From Hoplostethus atlanticus (Eukaryota; Chordata; Actinopteri; Trachichthyiformes; Trachichthyidae): a DNA stretch of 64,000 bases. Under the pieces are notes generated by a model, which made no database searches, had not been told where the DNA came from, and saw nothing but the letters and a program-made list of their open reading frames with translations. This document shows, piece after piece, positions 43,152 through 54,571 of this stretch; the stretch's first letter is position 1, and the number at the start of each line of letters is the position of its first letter. The stretch spans positions 310,001 to 374,000 of the forward strand of contig JAXDDX010000125.1 in assembly GCA_034670405.1 (NCBI GenBank), written 5' to 3'. Position numbers and translations under genes: made by a program.

Positions 43152-45146
43152 CTGGGACATATGGGTGGACTTAGGTTTCATTTTGTTGTTTAAAGCTGCA
43201 CTAGGCAAGATTTCAAAGCAAAAATCCAGCTCTCTTTAGGTGGTTTCCAACCTGGAACCTGAACCTTTTGGGTACTTTAGTAAGCAGGAACCTTCTCAGC
43301 AGGAACCTTTTTAGCATCCCAAAAGAGTTTGAGGTTGCTTTCCCACCACACCAAAGTACCGGGGAGATTATGCAAATAAGAAGTTTAGTTTTGTTTCAGA
43401 TGTCATTTAGGTGCATGACCACCCCCACAACAGCACCAATTTCAAGTTCAAGCAGCTATGGTGTTGATCAAAAAAAGTTGGTCAATGTATAGATATTGAT
43501 CTAAATCGATCTCTAGCGCTGTGCCTGAGGTGCACATCTCATTATGTTCTCTGTCGTTGCTTGTAAACACACCGCAGACGCATTCACTTGTATGAGACAG
43601 ACCAGTAGAACTACACTCATTCCAATGAAGCCTCCCATTGTGAAAACGAACGTGAATCTTAAAATTCTACAATTTGCTCCAACACTGCTTTGGTATGAAT
43701 ATGATATTATGTATGAATTGTTTTTTTTAAACATGATGCGCCGAAGTTGAAGCAAAGATTGAACAAGCCAGTATTTAAAAATGGCGGTTGCTGGACTTTT
43801 TTGGGGGCCAGGAACTATCCCAGAGGAACCTTTTCGGGGCTAGTTCCCCCGTTGGGAAAGGCTGAAGTTCCTGGAACTAAGCACCAATTGTCCCTGGATT
43901 GTTCTTGCGGTCGGAAAATGTCATTTGTCTAAAACACAAAGCAGAGATGCAACAGAGCTGTCCCATCCCCCTAGTTGAGACACCGTAGATTCCTATTTAC
44001 CCAAATTAAATTCTGGTGTTGGGTATGGAACTGGTGGGAAATCTTTCCCACACAGGAAATGACAAATCAAAACTTAGAGCAAAGAGCAAAACACAAACTC
44101 TGCTAAACAACAGTGAGAGAGCAAGCTCCATTCAGAGAAAGCTGGACTCACCAACATTAGATCTTTTGCCTCTCTCGTCCTTTTGGTATCCCTTGGTATA
44201 AAGTGATCATAGACCAGCTGGGGCTGTACGCAGCCTATTCAGGTTACATTGCTCCTGGGTAAGTCCTCAAAATTCAAGCGGTTACCTTGTGGTCATTTGG
44301 GGCCGCCAATATGCGACATGACATTGCTTAGTGTAGCTTCAATTGATGTCTTGTTCGTTCAGCTCCTACTGTGTGGATGTGTGTTGAAGGAATATTTTGA
44401 CCTTCTGCATTCCAGCTGCTTATGTTTCTTTACTAAATGCATGGATATTGTCCAAAATGTAATTACGATTCACATTTTTGCACATCCTGTACATATGCTG
44501 GAATTTTCACGTATTGTTTTCCTTCATATTCCTTCTTCTCTCATGTTATATATTGAAAATATATCAATATTTTATAACCCGTTTCATTCTGAACATGTTT
44601 CATATTTTTACTATATTCTCATACATATTTTCATTCATTTTTTCTTCGTCTTAGTAAGACAAAGTTGGTTTAGTAAACCCTCTTAATGCTGCAATCCATA
44701 CATCCTTGTACTTTTAAAGCTACATATATATATAGATATATATATCTATATATATATATTTTTTTTTTTTAATTTATATTCTATTGATATTCTATTTTTT
44801 CAATTTGTATTCTATGTTATATTAAGAAAATATATCTGCTATATCCTTTTATTATTTGTGTTGCAAGAACCCTGTTTCCCCTATAGGGATCATTACAGTT
44901 TAATTTCATCTTATCTTGTAAGGGACAGAGACATTTCCCACTTGCTAGTTGCTGGTTTGTTGAGCTCTTAAGCCATTTATCAACACTACCTTATAGACTT
45001 TAGAACAGTGATGAGGAGGTACATGGTGATTCCATTAACTCATCCTACGTAAAAATCTTAGATTTGGTGTAATGAGGAAAGGTGCAAACACAAACACACA
45101 TGCACACACCTGCGTACAAAATCTGCCAGTTCATCTCATCACTTAC
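43152..45146. other. w15-w16 intron, repeats without clear ends
   Basis: 43235-43930 is rich in GGAACCTTTT and GTTCCTGGAACT words, suggesting a non-autonomous element, but I could not fix its ends. 44840-44925 (GAACCCTGTTTCCCCTATAG GGATCATTACAG) is LINE-type 3' tail wording. A TA-rich patch spans 44720-44765. No exon found. Confidence 0.35.
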
Positions 45147-45207
45147 CTGGCATCCAGGGTTTGTCCCAGTATGTGCAGGCAGTTGACTATGGATGTGGCA
45201 TCATTAC
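45147..45207 (-). CDS. ryr2: ryr2 exon w15
   Basis: 61 bp, acceptor TCTCAG, donor GTAAGT. It encodes (G)NDATSIVNCLHILGQTLDA plus two bases of Arg. The preceding intron is 3.9 kb and contains two MITEs, a Tc1 fragment and simple repeats (45737-48550). Confidence 0.95.
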
Positions 45208-45736
45208 CTGAGAAAACAGCGAGGAGGCAGGATTACATGACGGATGGAAAACCACATCCCTGATGTATGTGTTTTAGTGAATAAAGACAGTATATCATGA
45301 TGTTCAAAGAAAAGAGATGCTCCGCTCTCAAAAACAAGAGTTGTTATGCAGCTTCCATAATGTTTGATTCATGTGAAACCTTCATTCCAGCTATGTGCGC
45401 TGCTTTTCCCTACTTAACCCACATGTGGTTATCAATGGGATTCAAATCATGTGAAATTTTGGTCCTCAGACCATCATGCTGAGGGTGGAACATCTTTTTA
45501 CTTTGTATAGAATTACACAACACACCACACAACACACACATGCAGGCGTTGGGCATAGGATGAGCATATGAGCGTGTGTTTGTTCATACAAACACACACG
45601 CAGACACACTTTTGTGCATTATTCACACACCTACCCATGCGTGCACACACACTAGAGTCCAAACAGCACTGGAAGTCCCATAAAGCTTTATTTCTCTTCT
45701 TAGTAGTTTGGTTAAAGACAATGGCTTATTCTTTTA

Positions 45737-46853
45737 AGGGTGTTTTCACACTTGGTTCGATCAGCTAATTTTTGTGCTCTCAAGAGGGGTTTGCCAAAAA
45801 TGTTGGAGCATATGTGAACATTCCAAACAATCTGAGACACCTCTGAAACAAACCGAACTGAGACCATCTCGGGAGGTGGTCTGAGAGCGGTTCGTTTAGA
45901 CTTTGTTTTGTGGTTCGCTTTCCCATTGTGATCGCTCCTGGTTCGCTTTGCATTTTTCATGACATTTTTGTCCTTCCATGCTCCTCATACACCGGTTACA
46001 TACTTTCTGTAGCTGCCCGCTCTAAAAAACAAACACAGTCTAGATAGTTAGCTAGTTGACTTTTGTGCTCGTGAGTCATAGCTAGTAAATTATATTCCTT
46101 GAGTAGAACTAGCTAATTTGCTAGTTACAAGAAACTATACCCGATTGGTAGGTTTGTATTACTCTATTTCTAGAGATAGTTTATAATATGCTATTCTGCT
46201 CTACTACGCTTCGTCTGGAGACTCACAGCTTACTAAACTAATTAGCCTAAATGTCATTTTTATAAATGTTGAATATAATTGCAGAACAGCATATTAACTG
46301 TCTCTAGAAATAAAAAAGCATTTTCCTATGCATAAGATTGACAATAACCACAATCACTGAATAAAGCTAAGGCAATCAATGACTATTAACATTTAAGACA
46401 ATTCTCTGATAACAATAGCATTGGTAAAGTCAATCGTCATCTCCTGATCAAGTAAATTGTTTATGAAAAAGAATGTCTTTATATTTCCGACAGGCTATGT
46501 GAAGACATTATTTTTCATAAATGTATGTATGTATGAATGAGTGAATGAATGAATGAATGAATGAACATATAGTTTATAACTGTAACTACCTCATTGCCCT
46601 ATTGAGTAAGTAATAGAGTAGCTACAGGGTAAAAGCTATATAGTATTAAGGTATCAAACGTGACTTTACTTGGCACAATAGGTAAAAACAAATGTACTGA
46701 GATCCCATTAGAGCACAAGCGCACCAGAAAGTGCATGTTCTTTCAAGTGAACATGCAGTGTGGATTCAAAGTTCTTTTTCAGTTGACCTTTTGGTCCACT
46801 TAAAGAGAACTGAGTTTGGTTAATTTACAGAGAACTACATGTGAAAACACCCT
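45737..46853. mobile_element. MITE-like element, AGGGTGTTTTCACAC ends
   Basis: Left AGGGTGTTTTCACACTTGG and right ACATGTGAAAACACCCT are inverted. About 1.1 kb, non-coding, with GAAT microsatellite (46530-46565). This end wording is common in fish. No target duplication resolved. Confidence 0.65.
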
Positions 46854-46936
46854 CTAACCCTCCAAAGCCTTCATATGGCTTTAATTAGCAGCGGTAATTT
46901 GAAAGGCTTTTGGACTTTAATGGATGGAGAAAAGTA

Positions 46937-47394
46937 CGGTGGCCCTGAGAGCTCAACGCACTGCAACTTAAGAAAACAGTAGACAAAACACAAGCAAATT
47001 AAGAAAAAAACTTAATCAAATTGACAACACACAAAACACATTACAGACAACACAACATATTAAGACAACACAACACATTACAGACAACACAATACAGAAA
47101 CGCGCTACAATTACACCAGACAATAATGGAAGTGTTTCCAGAGGACACTTAAAAGTAATGAACACGTCTAGACACACTGCCTTTGTTGGCGCTAATGCAC
47201 CATGGCAACAATAAGGTAGTGTGTCTTGTTATTGTTATTGTTTGGTGTAATTGCAGCGCGTTTCTGTATTGTGTTGTCTGTAATGTGTTGTGTGTGTTGT
47301 CAAATTGATGAAGATGTTTTCTTAATTTGCTTGTGTTTTGTCTACTTGCATGTGTTTTCTTAAGTTGCAGTGCATTGAGCTCTCAGGGCCACCG
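46937..47394. mobile_element. Palindromic MITE with TA duplication
   Basis: Left arm CGGTGGCCCTGAGAGCTCAA and right arm ending TTGAGCTCTCAGGGCCACCG are inverted; similarity extends roughly 150 bp inwards (CTTAAGAAAACA, ACACAAGCAAATTAAG, AACGCGC). TA on both sides (46935-46936, 47395-47396). 458 bp, non-coding. Confidence 0.75.
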
Positions 47395-47609
47395 TAGAAA
47401 AGGACAGACTGCGGCATTGGAGATGGAGGGATGAAGGGACAGAGGAAGGGAGAGAACGAGGAAGTGAGGGGAAGGCATGAGGGATGGAGGGAGGGAGGGA
47501 GGATGGAGGAAGAATGAACACATAAAAGTTGGAGCGAACTGCAAATAGTCTGTATAATTGGCTTAGGAAACATTAATTGCAATGCCTCTGACTGACACTA
47601 CTTTGTTAG

Positions 47610-47995
47610 CTACATACAGTTGTAAGAAAACGTTTGTCTCAAGTTTGCCTAAGATCACCTGGATGTTTTATAAAGCTATGGAAACTATGTTCTGTGGACA
47701 GATGAGACAAAAATATAAATGTCGCTAGCTGAGCATCATTGTTTGGGGCTGCTTTGCTGCCTCAGAGCCTGTGTGGCTTGCAAACATTGAGAGAAAGATG
47801 AATTCCAAATTGTATCAGGAAATTCTACAGGAGAATATCAGGGCAATGGTCCGTGATCTGAGGCTTAAAAGAGGTTGAGTCATGAAACATGATGACCCCA
47901 AACACAAAAGCAAATCTACAACAGAATGACTTAAAAAGAGGAAAATTTGCATTTGGAGTCCTGACCTTAACCCTAATGAAATGTTGTGGTGAATT
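47610..47995 (+). mobile_element. Tc1 transposase fragment (copy G)
   Basis: Plus strand follows Tc1 from the end TGTAAGAAAACGTTTG-type repeat into TATGTTCTGTGGACAGATGAG (LWTDE) and GTTTGGGGCTGCTTTGCTGC (VWGCF-like). Degraded, no right end; it runs into the next MITE. Confidence 0.65.
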
Positions 47996-48247
47996 TGAAA
48001 ACGCCGGCCTCCCGTTGTAGTGTGTACGGAAAATGGAGACTTTCGAAAACGATGACGTTTCACTGACCTTTCACTGCTTTACTGTCACTTGATCCAGCCG
48101 TGAGCGAGCCGGCCGCGAGCGGTATTCATATGCCCATGGAAGGAAGTATGCGTTTTTGGTGGTCTAGTGTGGACGGCAAGCTTTACGAAAACACTAGACC
48201 CGAAAACGCTGTTTTACAATTTAAACGCTTAGTGTGGATGTAGCCAT
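47996..48247. mobile_element. MITE, TAGTGTGGACG type
   Basis: GAAAACGCCGGCCTCCCGTT, then CGTTTTTGGTGGTCTAGTGT and right end AAACGCTTAGTGTGGATGTA. The left end seems cut off. A related piece is nested at 17855-17945. Confidence 0.5.
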
Positions 48248-49155
48248 AGAATGATGACAGTAAAATGAGAATTAGAATGACAATGAGGGGAGGTGAGAGT
48301 GAGAATGATATATGGTTTAGAATGAGAATGATAGGAGAATGAGAATGATATGAAAATGAGACTGGGAAGATGAAATAGGAATTTGAATGATGGGGGTGAG
48401 ATATTTTGAGATGTTTACCAATGCCCGGAGAGAAGAAAATAGGTTTACAGCAGCTTAAAACAAGCATTACAAATGCTTTGCAAAGACAAAAACAAATCCA
48501 GAAAACCTGCATACACACAACAAACATATAGAGAGTGTGCCTCAAATTCAATTTAGGTAAGGCCAAATGAGTACACTATGAGTACACTATGATGTGATGC
48601 AGTGTACAGACCAGGGGTAAAATAATAATCAAATGGGTTTTCAATTCTTCAAATGCTAAAAAAAACATGAGCACAAGCACTTTTCTCATCTGCCAAATGA
48701 TGTGTCCATGTTAAGATAAATCAAGCGCACCTCAAGTGCGTATTTGTACTTCAACTAATATTGTACCCAGGTCTGCGTTATATACTAGTGGTTCCCAGCA
48801 TTTTACCTCTCCCAATGGTATTCTATTTTTGTTATGCTGAGGATGACATGTTTGCCAAAAATTGTTTCTTTAATGCATATTATATAATTATTCATTTACA
48901 CTGAGACCATGGCAAAGTTTTTTTTAGCCCGGAAACAGCTAGAGTTAATAAAATGTGCTTTGGTTATTCCAGATGATGTGTAAAATTGATGAGACTTCCC
49001 AGTTTGTCCGAAATTCTGTCTCTCAATCAGATATTTAGGGGAGGAGGACATTGGCATGTTAGGAACAACTGTTCATCCTGGTCTCAACCAGGATCAAGAC
49101 AAACTGACAGGAGAAAGAGTAGAAGTAGAAGCAGCAAGCTAGAAATGGTCCTTAC
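48248..49155. other. w14-w15 intron, left over
   Basis: 48255-48400 is a loose GAATGAGAATGATA tandem array. The remainder is unrecognised. Confidence 0.45.
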
Positions 49156-49205
49156 CAAATAAGGATATCCTATGTCTGACAAGAACTCCCAGTTTGCAGA
49201 ACAGA
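49156..49205 (-). CDS. ryr2: ryr2 exon w14 (50-bp exon)
   Basis: A 50-bp exon between CTTCAG and a GTAAGG donor, encoding (S)LFCKLGVLVRHRISLF plus one base of Gly. It is the smallest exon in this set and is found only by matching the expected wording and phase. LFCKLGVLVRHRISLFG is the RYR2 form of a universally conserved RyR helix. Confidence 0.94.
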
Positions 49206-50461
49206 CTGAAGAGATGAAATGAAGGGAGTAAGAAGGAGGTAGAGAGGGAAGAAGAAAAGAAAGGGGGTAAAAAAGAGATGTGTGACTATCAAATGAGGCA
49301 ACTTGCAGGAGAGCGACAAAGAGGAAGGAAGAGGGAGAGAAAGAGAGAGGCAGCACAGTTTGCTCAGTGTGGGGCCTGGATTCAACATAACAGGGTTAGC
49401 AGTAACTAAATAGCAGGGTTAGCAGTAAGTAAATAAAAACGGAAGTGTGCGTGGTTTAAACAGGAAGTGGATGTGGTTTAGCTGGAAGTGGACATTATTT
49501 TTGCCAAAACGAGTTTGAAATTATTTTTAGCCTTAGTGAGATAGCTAAGCATGAAAATCGTGCTTTTACAATGACCTATTAACAAACTATACACAGACTA
49601 GCTTGGCTGCTATGAAACACTTTCTGAGAAGTGATTGTCATACACATATAGGCCATGTGAAACACAGATCAGATGAGAATCACATAAGGTTAAAAGGGGA
49701 TACCACTCAAGTTAAGAACCTGATCAACCTGATCAGGATTTGTGAATAGGAACAATTCACTCCCACACAACCGGGAGATGTCTAATCTATGGTTTCACAT
49801 TGGTATACAGCCTGGGGTGGCTCCATTGACAATGAATGGAGACTGTTTTTGTCGATTCATGTTATGTTTGCCTGAATTTGTATTTAAAAGTGAACTTTAT
49901 ATTATAGTAGTGCTATCGGTGAAAAAAGATCCTCCTCAGGAAATCATCACAGTACCACTTTACTTGAAGTGGTGCTTATAAGGGCTCAAAAGTATATTAT
50001 ATGCACATTGTGAGTGAATGCTAAATATTATAATCAGAGTATGATATAACATACACAAACACATAACAAACACAATATGCAAAAAAAACTACAGGGTTGA
50101 ATCCTTTATGGAGCAATTATATAGTTGATGACCAGCTCCTCTGTTTCTGGCTATGACAGGCAATAGTGAATTCTCACTAATTCAGACTGATCTATCCAAA
50201 AGCTCGATAACAGCTTTCAACTCTGAAATTCAGTGGTAATCCTCATCCTCAATCAAACGGTATGGAAAATCACTATATTGGTACAGGTATAATGACGTTG
50301 ATAGTGCAGTCCAATTCCCAAACACATAGATTCACAAGATGTTCTACATCCATACATGCATCACACTGCAGTTACATATAAGTTAAATATACTGCTAGAC
50401 AAACTCTGTAGAAATAACACAATCTAAATTAATTTGTCCATACTTGTGTCAAACACCTCAC
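49206..50461. other. w13-w14 intron, nothing recognised
   Basis: A 24-bp direct repeat (GGGTTAGCAGTAA-TAAATA, 49392-49440). No element or gene recognised. Confidence 0.4.
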
Positions 50462-50583
50462 CTGGTCACCATCTCCTTTTCCTTGTTGGAAGCGTGGCCA
50501 CCACTGCTGATTGGACGGATGGCTGTGGACAGGAAGTAGAGCCGGTGGTTTTTGAAGTACTGATCCACCAATGGCAAGACAAC
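50462..50583 (-). CDS. ryr2: ryr2 exon w13
   Basis: 122 bp, acceptor CTGCAG, donor GTGAGG. It encodes [40 protein letters not shown] and two bases completed to Ser by w14. [13 protein letters not shown] and [19 protein letters not shown] are core helical-domain-2 motifs in all RyRs. Confidence 0.96.
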
Positions 50584-51047
50584 CTGCAGGTCACATGGCA
50601 AACAAAGTATGGTTATCCCTCTCCCTCTCTCTCTAATAAAAAACAAGGCCGCAGTAAAGCTGTCGTTCTCCATGAACCCATGCAGTCCTCCGTTGGGCCA
50701 ACCAGTGCAATGTTGCAAACACTGGAAGAGATGCATCTTTCAAGTTTCATTCAAATCCAATTAGTGGTATCTAAGATATTGAGCGTGACAGATGAACAAA
50801 TGAATGAATGTATATCTGTAGTCCTTCCTAATTTCGTCATGGTGACAAATATGATCACTGGTTCAATTTATGCAGAGTTTCACCTGAGTCTCAAGTGTTC
50901 TCAAAGGGGCAGATTATTATTTAAGAATGTTTTACAAGATAGTACTATTTGGTCAGTATGATTAATTATTAGACATAGGTCGCCAAACTATCAGCTAAGA
51001 GTGAATATTGGTCCTGAATGGCCCTGATTTGAGTGACTTTTTAGATA

Positions 51048-51304
51048 CAGTGCCTTATTAAACCCCCTTGACTTTTTTCACATTTTGTTGTGCTTTTAAG
51101 TTATTTCAAAACATTTATTTGGGCAACTTACCCCGACCGAAGCAATTATTAATTTCTCTGGTATTTTAATTTGATCCTTCCACAAAAAATTCAACAATTT
51201 TGTTTTCACTTTGATAGAATAGAGTGCTTTGCATAGAACCCAACTTAATAGAACAACAAAATGTGCAAAAAGTCAAGGGGGCTGAATACTTCTGCAAGGC
51301 ACTG
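51048..51304. mobile_element. Tc1/mariner MITE, 257 bp, TA duplication
   Basis: Left CAGTGCCTTATTAAACCCCC and right ending TTCTGCAAGGCACTG are inverted over about 50 bp with differences. TA flanks both ends (51046-51047 and 51305-51306). Non-coding. Confidence 0.8.
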
Positions 51305-51460
51305 TATATGGCCTTCAAATAGCTTGTTTTTTGCTCTCCTGTATAATAATAAAAACCACAAGATCAAATTGGGACTCCCTTAGGCCTAGATACAGTATGT
51401 GCCACCTCTTGCCATACCCAATTGACGTACATAAACCAAAGTAAGATAACTAGTTCAGAC

Positions 51461-51525
51461 CTTTCCGAAGAACTTGATCTGCTGTTCATGAGGAACCTTC
51501 TCTCCCTTAGGTCTAGTTCCCACAT
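51461..51525 (-). CDS. ryr2: ryr2 exon w12
   Basis: 65 bp, acceptor CCTCAG. It encodes (D)VGTRPKGEKVPHEQQIKFF then GK. The donor is GTCTGA, which has C at position +3 and is the weakest donor in the set. The exon covers the short variable linker plus the start of the EQ-IKFFAK helix. Confidence 0.92.
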
Positions 51526-51945
51526 CTGAGGGATGGGGAAGAGAAATAAAAGACATTGAGGTCCAGATTCACAAAGATTGTGTTATGAAGGCAATCTGCA
51601 CATTTTTCATCTTATTCACTTAAGATATTTATGCAAATAAAGTTGTGGCGCAAACAAACCCTCGGAAAGTGCACTGCGCACAAACATAGCACCTTCACTT
51701 GCGAGCGCAAGTGCCTGTGTCTTGTAGCAATGATAGCAGCAATTCTGAATAGCCAATCTTTGATCAAAGACTTTACGCCACCTTTCAAATGATCTTATAT
51801 GCTCTACACCAATATGGGGATATAGTGTGCTCTTCCCTGCACAAATCTTTAGTGAATCTGGGCATTTACATAAATTAAATTTCAAACACATTGACATTAC
51901 ATTAATTTCATTCGAACTCCCAAAACCCCCCCTTAAAACTCTCAC

Positions 51946-52061
51946 CAAACTCCATCATGTGTTGGTGGGCCTGGTCTATGTATGTGATGAGCTGCTGGAG
52001 GAAGGTATAGGCAAAGCGCTTCTCTATGGCCGGAGTGTCCAGCTCCTGCTCCTTCACACCT
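51946..52061 (-). CDS. ryr2: ryr2 exon w11
   Basis: 116 bp, acceptor TTCCAG, donor GTGAGA. It encodes (R)[38 protein letters not shown] and one base of the next codon. The last part of the phosphorylation domain hands over here to helical domain 2. Human RYR2 has GFKDLELDTPSIEKRFAYSF at this place; the order and spacing are conserved. Confidence 0.95.
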
Positions 52062-52179
52062 CTGGAAACAACACACATTCTTAAGTATGTCAAAAACAAA
52101 AATACACACACTGTTCCACACATAGTTATGTAGCAGGTAATAGAACTTCAGCTTTACCCTCCATAAACTCATGGTACAG

Positions 52180-52180
<1 letters not shown>

Positions 52181-52221
<41 letters not shown>
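52181..52221. repeat. (CA)n microsatellite
   Basis: About 20 CA units in the w10-w11 intron. Confidence 0.9.
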
Positions 52222-52223
<2 letters not shown>

Positions 52224-52421
52224 GGCCAGATTGTCCTGCTTATTCACATCCTCCAGCAAGAACACACACATTGACAGGTCACATACACACATAGTACATA
52301 GATTCCTGTGATTATAGCCCTGGCTGCTTCCTGTTGCTTGCCAATTGCAATGCTGATTTGTCAACTCAAACGATCAAACAGGAGAAATTTCAACTTGACA
52401 GTTTGTCTGCTGGTCTCCTAC

Positions 52422-52545
52422 CTGGATACGGTGTATCCGTTGATCTGGAGGAACTTGAGGATGTCTTGTGCTTTTTCTCTATCTTTGGATTTTTCTTTGG
52501 CAGTCAGAGTGTCGTAGGGAACCAGCAGGGGATGGTTTCCTCCAC
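52422..52545 (-). CDS. ryr2: ryr2 exon w10 (RyR repeat 4)
   Basis: 124 bp between ATCCAG and a GTAGGA donor. It encodes [40 protein letters not shown] and two bases of Arg. [15 protein letters not shown]...DREKAQ closes repeat 4 and is almost invariant among RyRs; [10 protein letters not shown] is the RYR2/RYR1 form. Confidence 0.96.
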
Positions 52546-52559
52546 CTGGATACGACAGC

Positions 52560-52680
52560 AGGACAGAAAGTAGAACCCCTAACCCAGGCAGTGGCAGTGC
52601 CTTGCTCGACCTGCTGAGCTACACAGGAAATAGAGCCCCTAACCCTGACAGTGATAGTGCCTTGCTCTGAATGTTTATCA
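52560..52680. repeat. Two-copy tandem duplication (about 60 bp)
   Basis: TAGAACCCCTAACCCAGGCA...GTGCCTTGCTC and TAGAGCCCCTAACCCTGACA...GTGCCTTGCTC, adjacent, just upstream (sense) of w10. Confidence 0.7.
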
Positions 52681-52905
52681 CAGTAAATACTCGAGGAGCT
52701 GTTGAGGCTAATAGCATGCAGTGAAGATAAATAATATCCATTGAACGTTCTTCATTGACCAACAGTCACATCTGCTGGTTGAATTCACCTAAAACTTTCT
52801 CAACTGAACTCTAATCAAATTTCTGTGGGTTTAAAGTGAAATAATTTTAGAAGAATATGGGTCTCAATCAGTGAATGTGATGTGAGGTAGTCGTGTTAGA
52901 TTTAC

Positions 52906-52981
52906 CTTTAGCTTCCAGATCCATCTTCTTTTTCTTCGCCCAGATATTATGATAGTTCTCTGCAAGCAGCTCAGCCATAGA
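52906..52981 (-). CDS. ryr2: ryr2 exon w9 (RyR repeat 4)
   Basis: 76 bp, acceptor TTCCAG, donor GTAAAT. It encodes [20 protein letters not shown] then DLEAK and one base of Gly. [13 protein letters not shown] is the invariant signature of the fourth RyR repeat. The joint with w10 rebuilds [13 protein letters not shown]. Confidence 0.95.
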
Positions 52982-53279
52982 CTGGAAAATCAAAGTTAGA
53001 GGTAAGTGAGTTTCTTATGTGCACAGATCATTCATCCTCATTATGTACTGGTAATAGTACTATACGTATATGGTAATAATGTAGACTGGTAATTGTAAGG
53101 TGATAGGTGAATTTATAGACTGAGACATAATAATTACATTTAATATGATTAATGTGCTGTGTAAGCTTGTATCATTGTATATTAACTCATTCATATTAAC
53201 TTTGCATCATTTATATTCATTATATATATCTTTTGAGCATTTAGAAATGGTTTAACAATGTACACTGTCTGCAGGTTAA

Positions 53280-53640
53280 CTCTTATAAAGGACCCTCAGG
53301 GTCCACAGGGTGTATGGTATACTGAAGGAAGAAACATCTGGTATTAGGACTGGAAGGGTCACAGGGCTGTGTGGAGAAATCCACAAGTAGGGGGCCCCGA
53401 GACATATCTGTAAAAGATATCCAGCCAGGAATGAAGTTATGTCTTTGGAATGTATACAGTGACCCTATATAAGATCCTGCAGTTCCTTTGTTGAGACACA
53501 GACTCATGGTTTGCCTTGTTTGGTGATGTTCGTCTCTGTCCACACGTGTGTATTAAACTGCTTGAACTAAGATCAACTCAGAGCCGACTTTCATTTCACC
53601 TAGTTTGACTACAAAAGAAGAGAATCCCACCTTTCATAAG
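53280..53640. repeat. Possible solo LTR
   Basis: Contains a TATA box context CCCTATATAAGATCCTG (53462-53478), a downstream GTGTATTAAACTGC region and an AACTCAGAGCCGACTTTCAT stretch, the layout of a short LTR promoter and 3' end in plus orientation. Ends and target duplication are not resolved; could be an unrelated repeat. Confidence 0.35.
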
Positions 53641-53782
53641 GTAACAATGGGCTAGCTGTTGATTGCTAAGTAGTTACACAGTAGTAACTGGTGATGGGGG
53701 GGGGGTAGGCATGCAAAGTCTTAGTTGATCTATCCATGTGTGTGTGTTTCTGTGTATGCGTGTATATGTATAGGTAACTTAC

Positions 53783-53860
53783 ATGCATGTCTCTAGACAG
53801 TGTGACGTTGCTCATATCAATTGGTCTGGGGCTGAAACCTGGAGCTCCTTCAAAAGACAG
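53783..53860 (-). CDS. ryr2: ryr2 exon w8 (start of RyR repeat 4)
   Basis: 78 bp, 26 whole codons, acceptor CACCAG and a consensus GTAAGT donor. It encodes LSFEGAPGFSPRPIDMSNVT and LSRDMH. The Ser in codon 2 aligns with mammalian Ser2814, the CaMKII site. SPRxIDMSNVTLSRD opens RyR repeat 4. A sense-strand CA repeat lies about 35 nt upstream of the acceptor (53894-53912). Confidence 0.95.
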
Positions 53861-53959
53861 CTGGTGAATAAAACAGAAAAAACGCTTTTTAGTGTGTGTG
53901 TGTGTGTGTATGTGTGTTCTTGTACTTCTATCCTTGTGAGAACTAGAGTCAGGCCATTT

Positions 53960-54220
53960 TGGCCAGTCCTCACTTCTTCAAGGGCTGGATTAGGGTTAGA
54001 TTTTAGGATTTATGGTTAAGATTAACATTAGGTTAATGCTAAGGTTGAGATTAGCATTAGGGTTAGGTCACGGTAATAGTTACGTTAAATAAATTTAGCA
54101 TTAGGACTGGGTTTAGGATTAAGGTTGTAATTAGGATTATGTTTAAAATAGGTTAAAGGTTAAGGTGAATTTTAGTTTAGGATTAGGATTTGGGTTTAAA
54201 GTTTAGATTAGGGTTAAGGA
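53960..54220. repeat. Degenerate GGTTAG/ATTAGG array
   Basis: Loose repeats such as GGGTTAGATTTTAGGATT, GATTAGCATTAGGGTTAGG and TTAGGATTAGGATTTGGG between w7 and w8. Telomere-like in wording but far from perfect (TTAGGG)n. Confidence 0.65.
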
Positions 54221-54261
54221 ATGAATGTCAATCAAAGGTCCTCTTAAGGATAGGAGTACAA

Positions 54262-54290
54262 TCGTGTGTGTGTGTGTGTGTGTGTGCACG
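54262..54290. repeat. (GT)n microsatellite beside the w7 donor
   Basis: GT run on plus, CA on the ryr2 sense strand, about 20-45 nt beyond the w7 donor. Confidence 0.85.
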
Positions 54291-54307
54291 CGCCTGTGCG
54301 TGTGTAC

Positions 54308-54445
54308 CTGGCTAGCCTGTGATATCCTGCGGGACTTGTTGTGGAGGCAGGCAGGGTCTCCCTCCCTGATCCTGTCAATGCCCCAGCCCCAGGACAGCAT
54401 GGTCTTCAGTGATTCTCTGATTGGCCAGCGGTAAACCTCCTTATC
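54308..54445 (-). CDS. ryr2: ryr2 exon w7 (Ser2808 phosphorylation hot spot)
   Basis: 138 bp, 46 codons, acceptor GGAG and donor GTACAC. It encodes DKEVYRWPIRESLKTMLSWG, WGIDRIREGDPACLHNKSRR and ISQASQ. NKSRRISQAS keeps the basic R-R-I-S motif around the residue equivalent to mammalian Ser2808, a known PKA/CaMKII target. The next site (Ser2814 equivalent) is the second codon of w8, so an intron separates the two. A sense-strand CA microsatellite (about 54264-54290) follows the donor within 50 nt. Conservation of the site is seen; its use in fish is inference. Confidence 0.96.
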
Positions 54446-54571
54446 CTCCAAGATTACAAACAAACAAACTTGAGACAACAGCCAATGTTAAGTCAGTACC
54501 CTGCATGCAGAAAAACTGCAGGAAACCAAAATCTGTCTTATTTTGTCACTGATACTCTGCAGCAACTGCTA

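Noticed and set aside
44249-44686. Plus-strand open frame of 145 codons, hydrophobic
   Set aside because: AT-rich intron sequence giving Phe/Ile/Leu by composition. No splice context, no known family.
50434-50961. Plus-strand open frame of 175 codons overlapping w13
   Set aside because: Antisense shadow of ryr2 exon w13 extended into the intron.
53960-54220. True interstitial telomere
   Set aside because: The words vary (GGTTAG, ATTAGG, TTTAGGATT) and no run of perfect TTAGGG is present.
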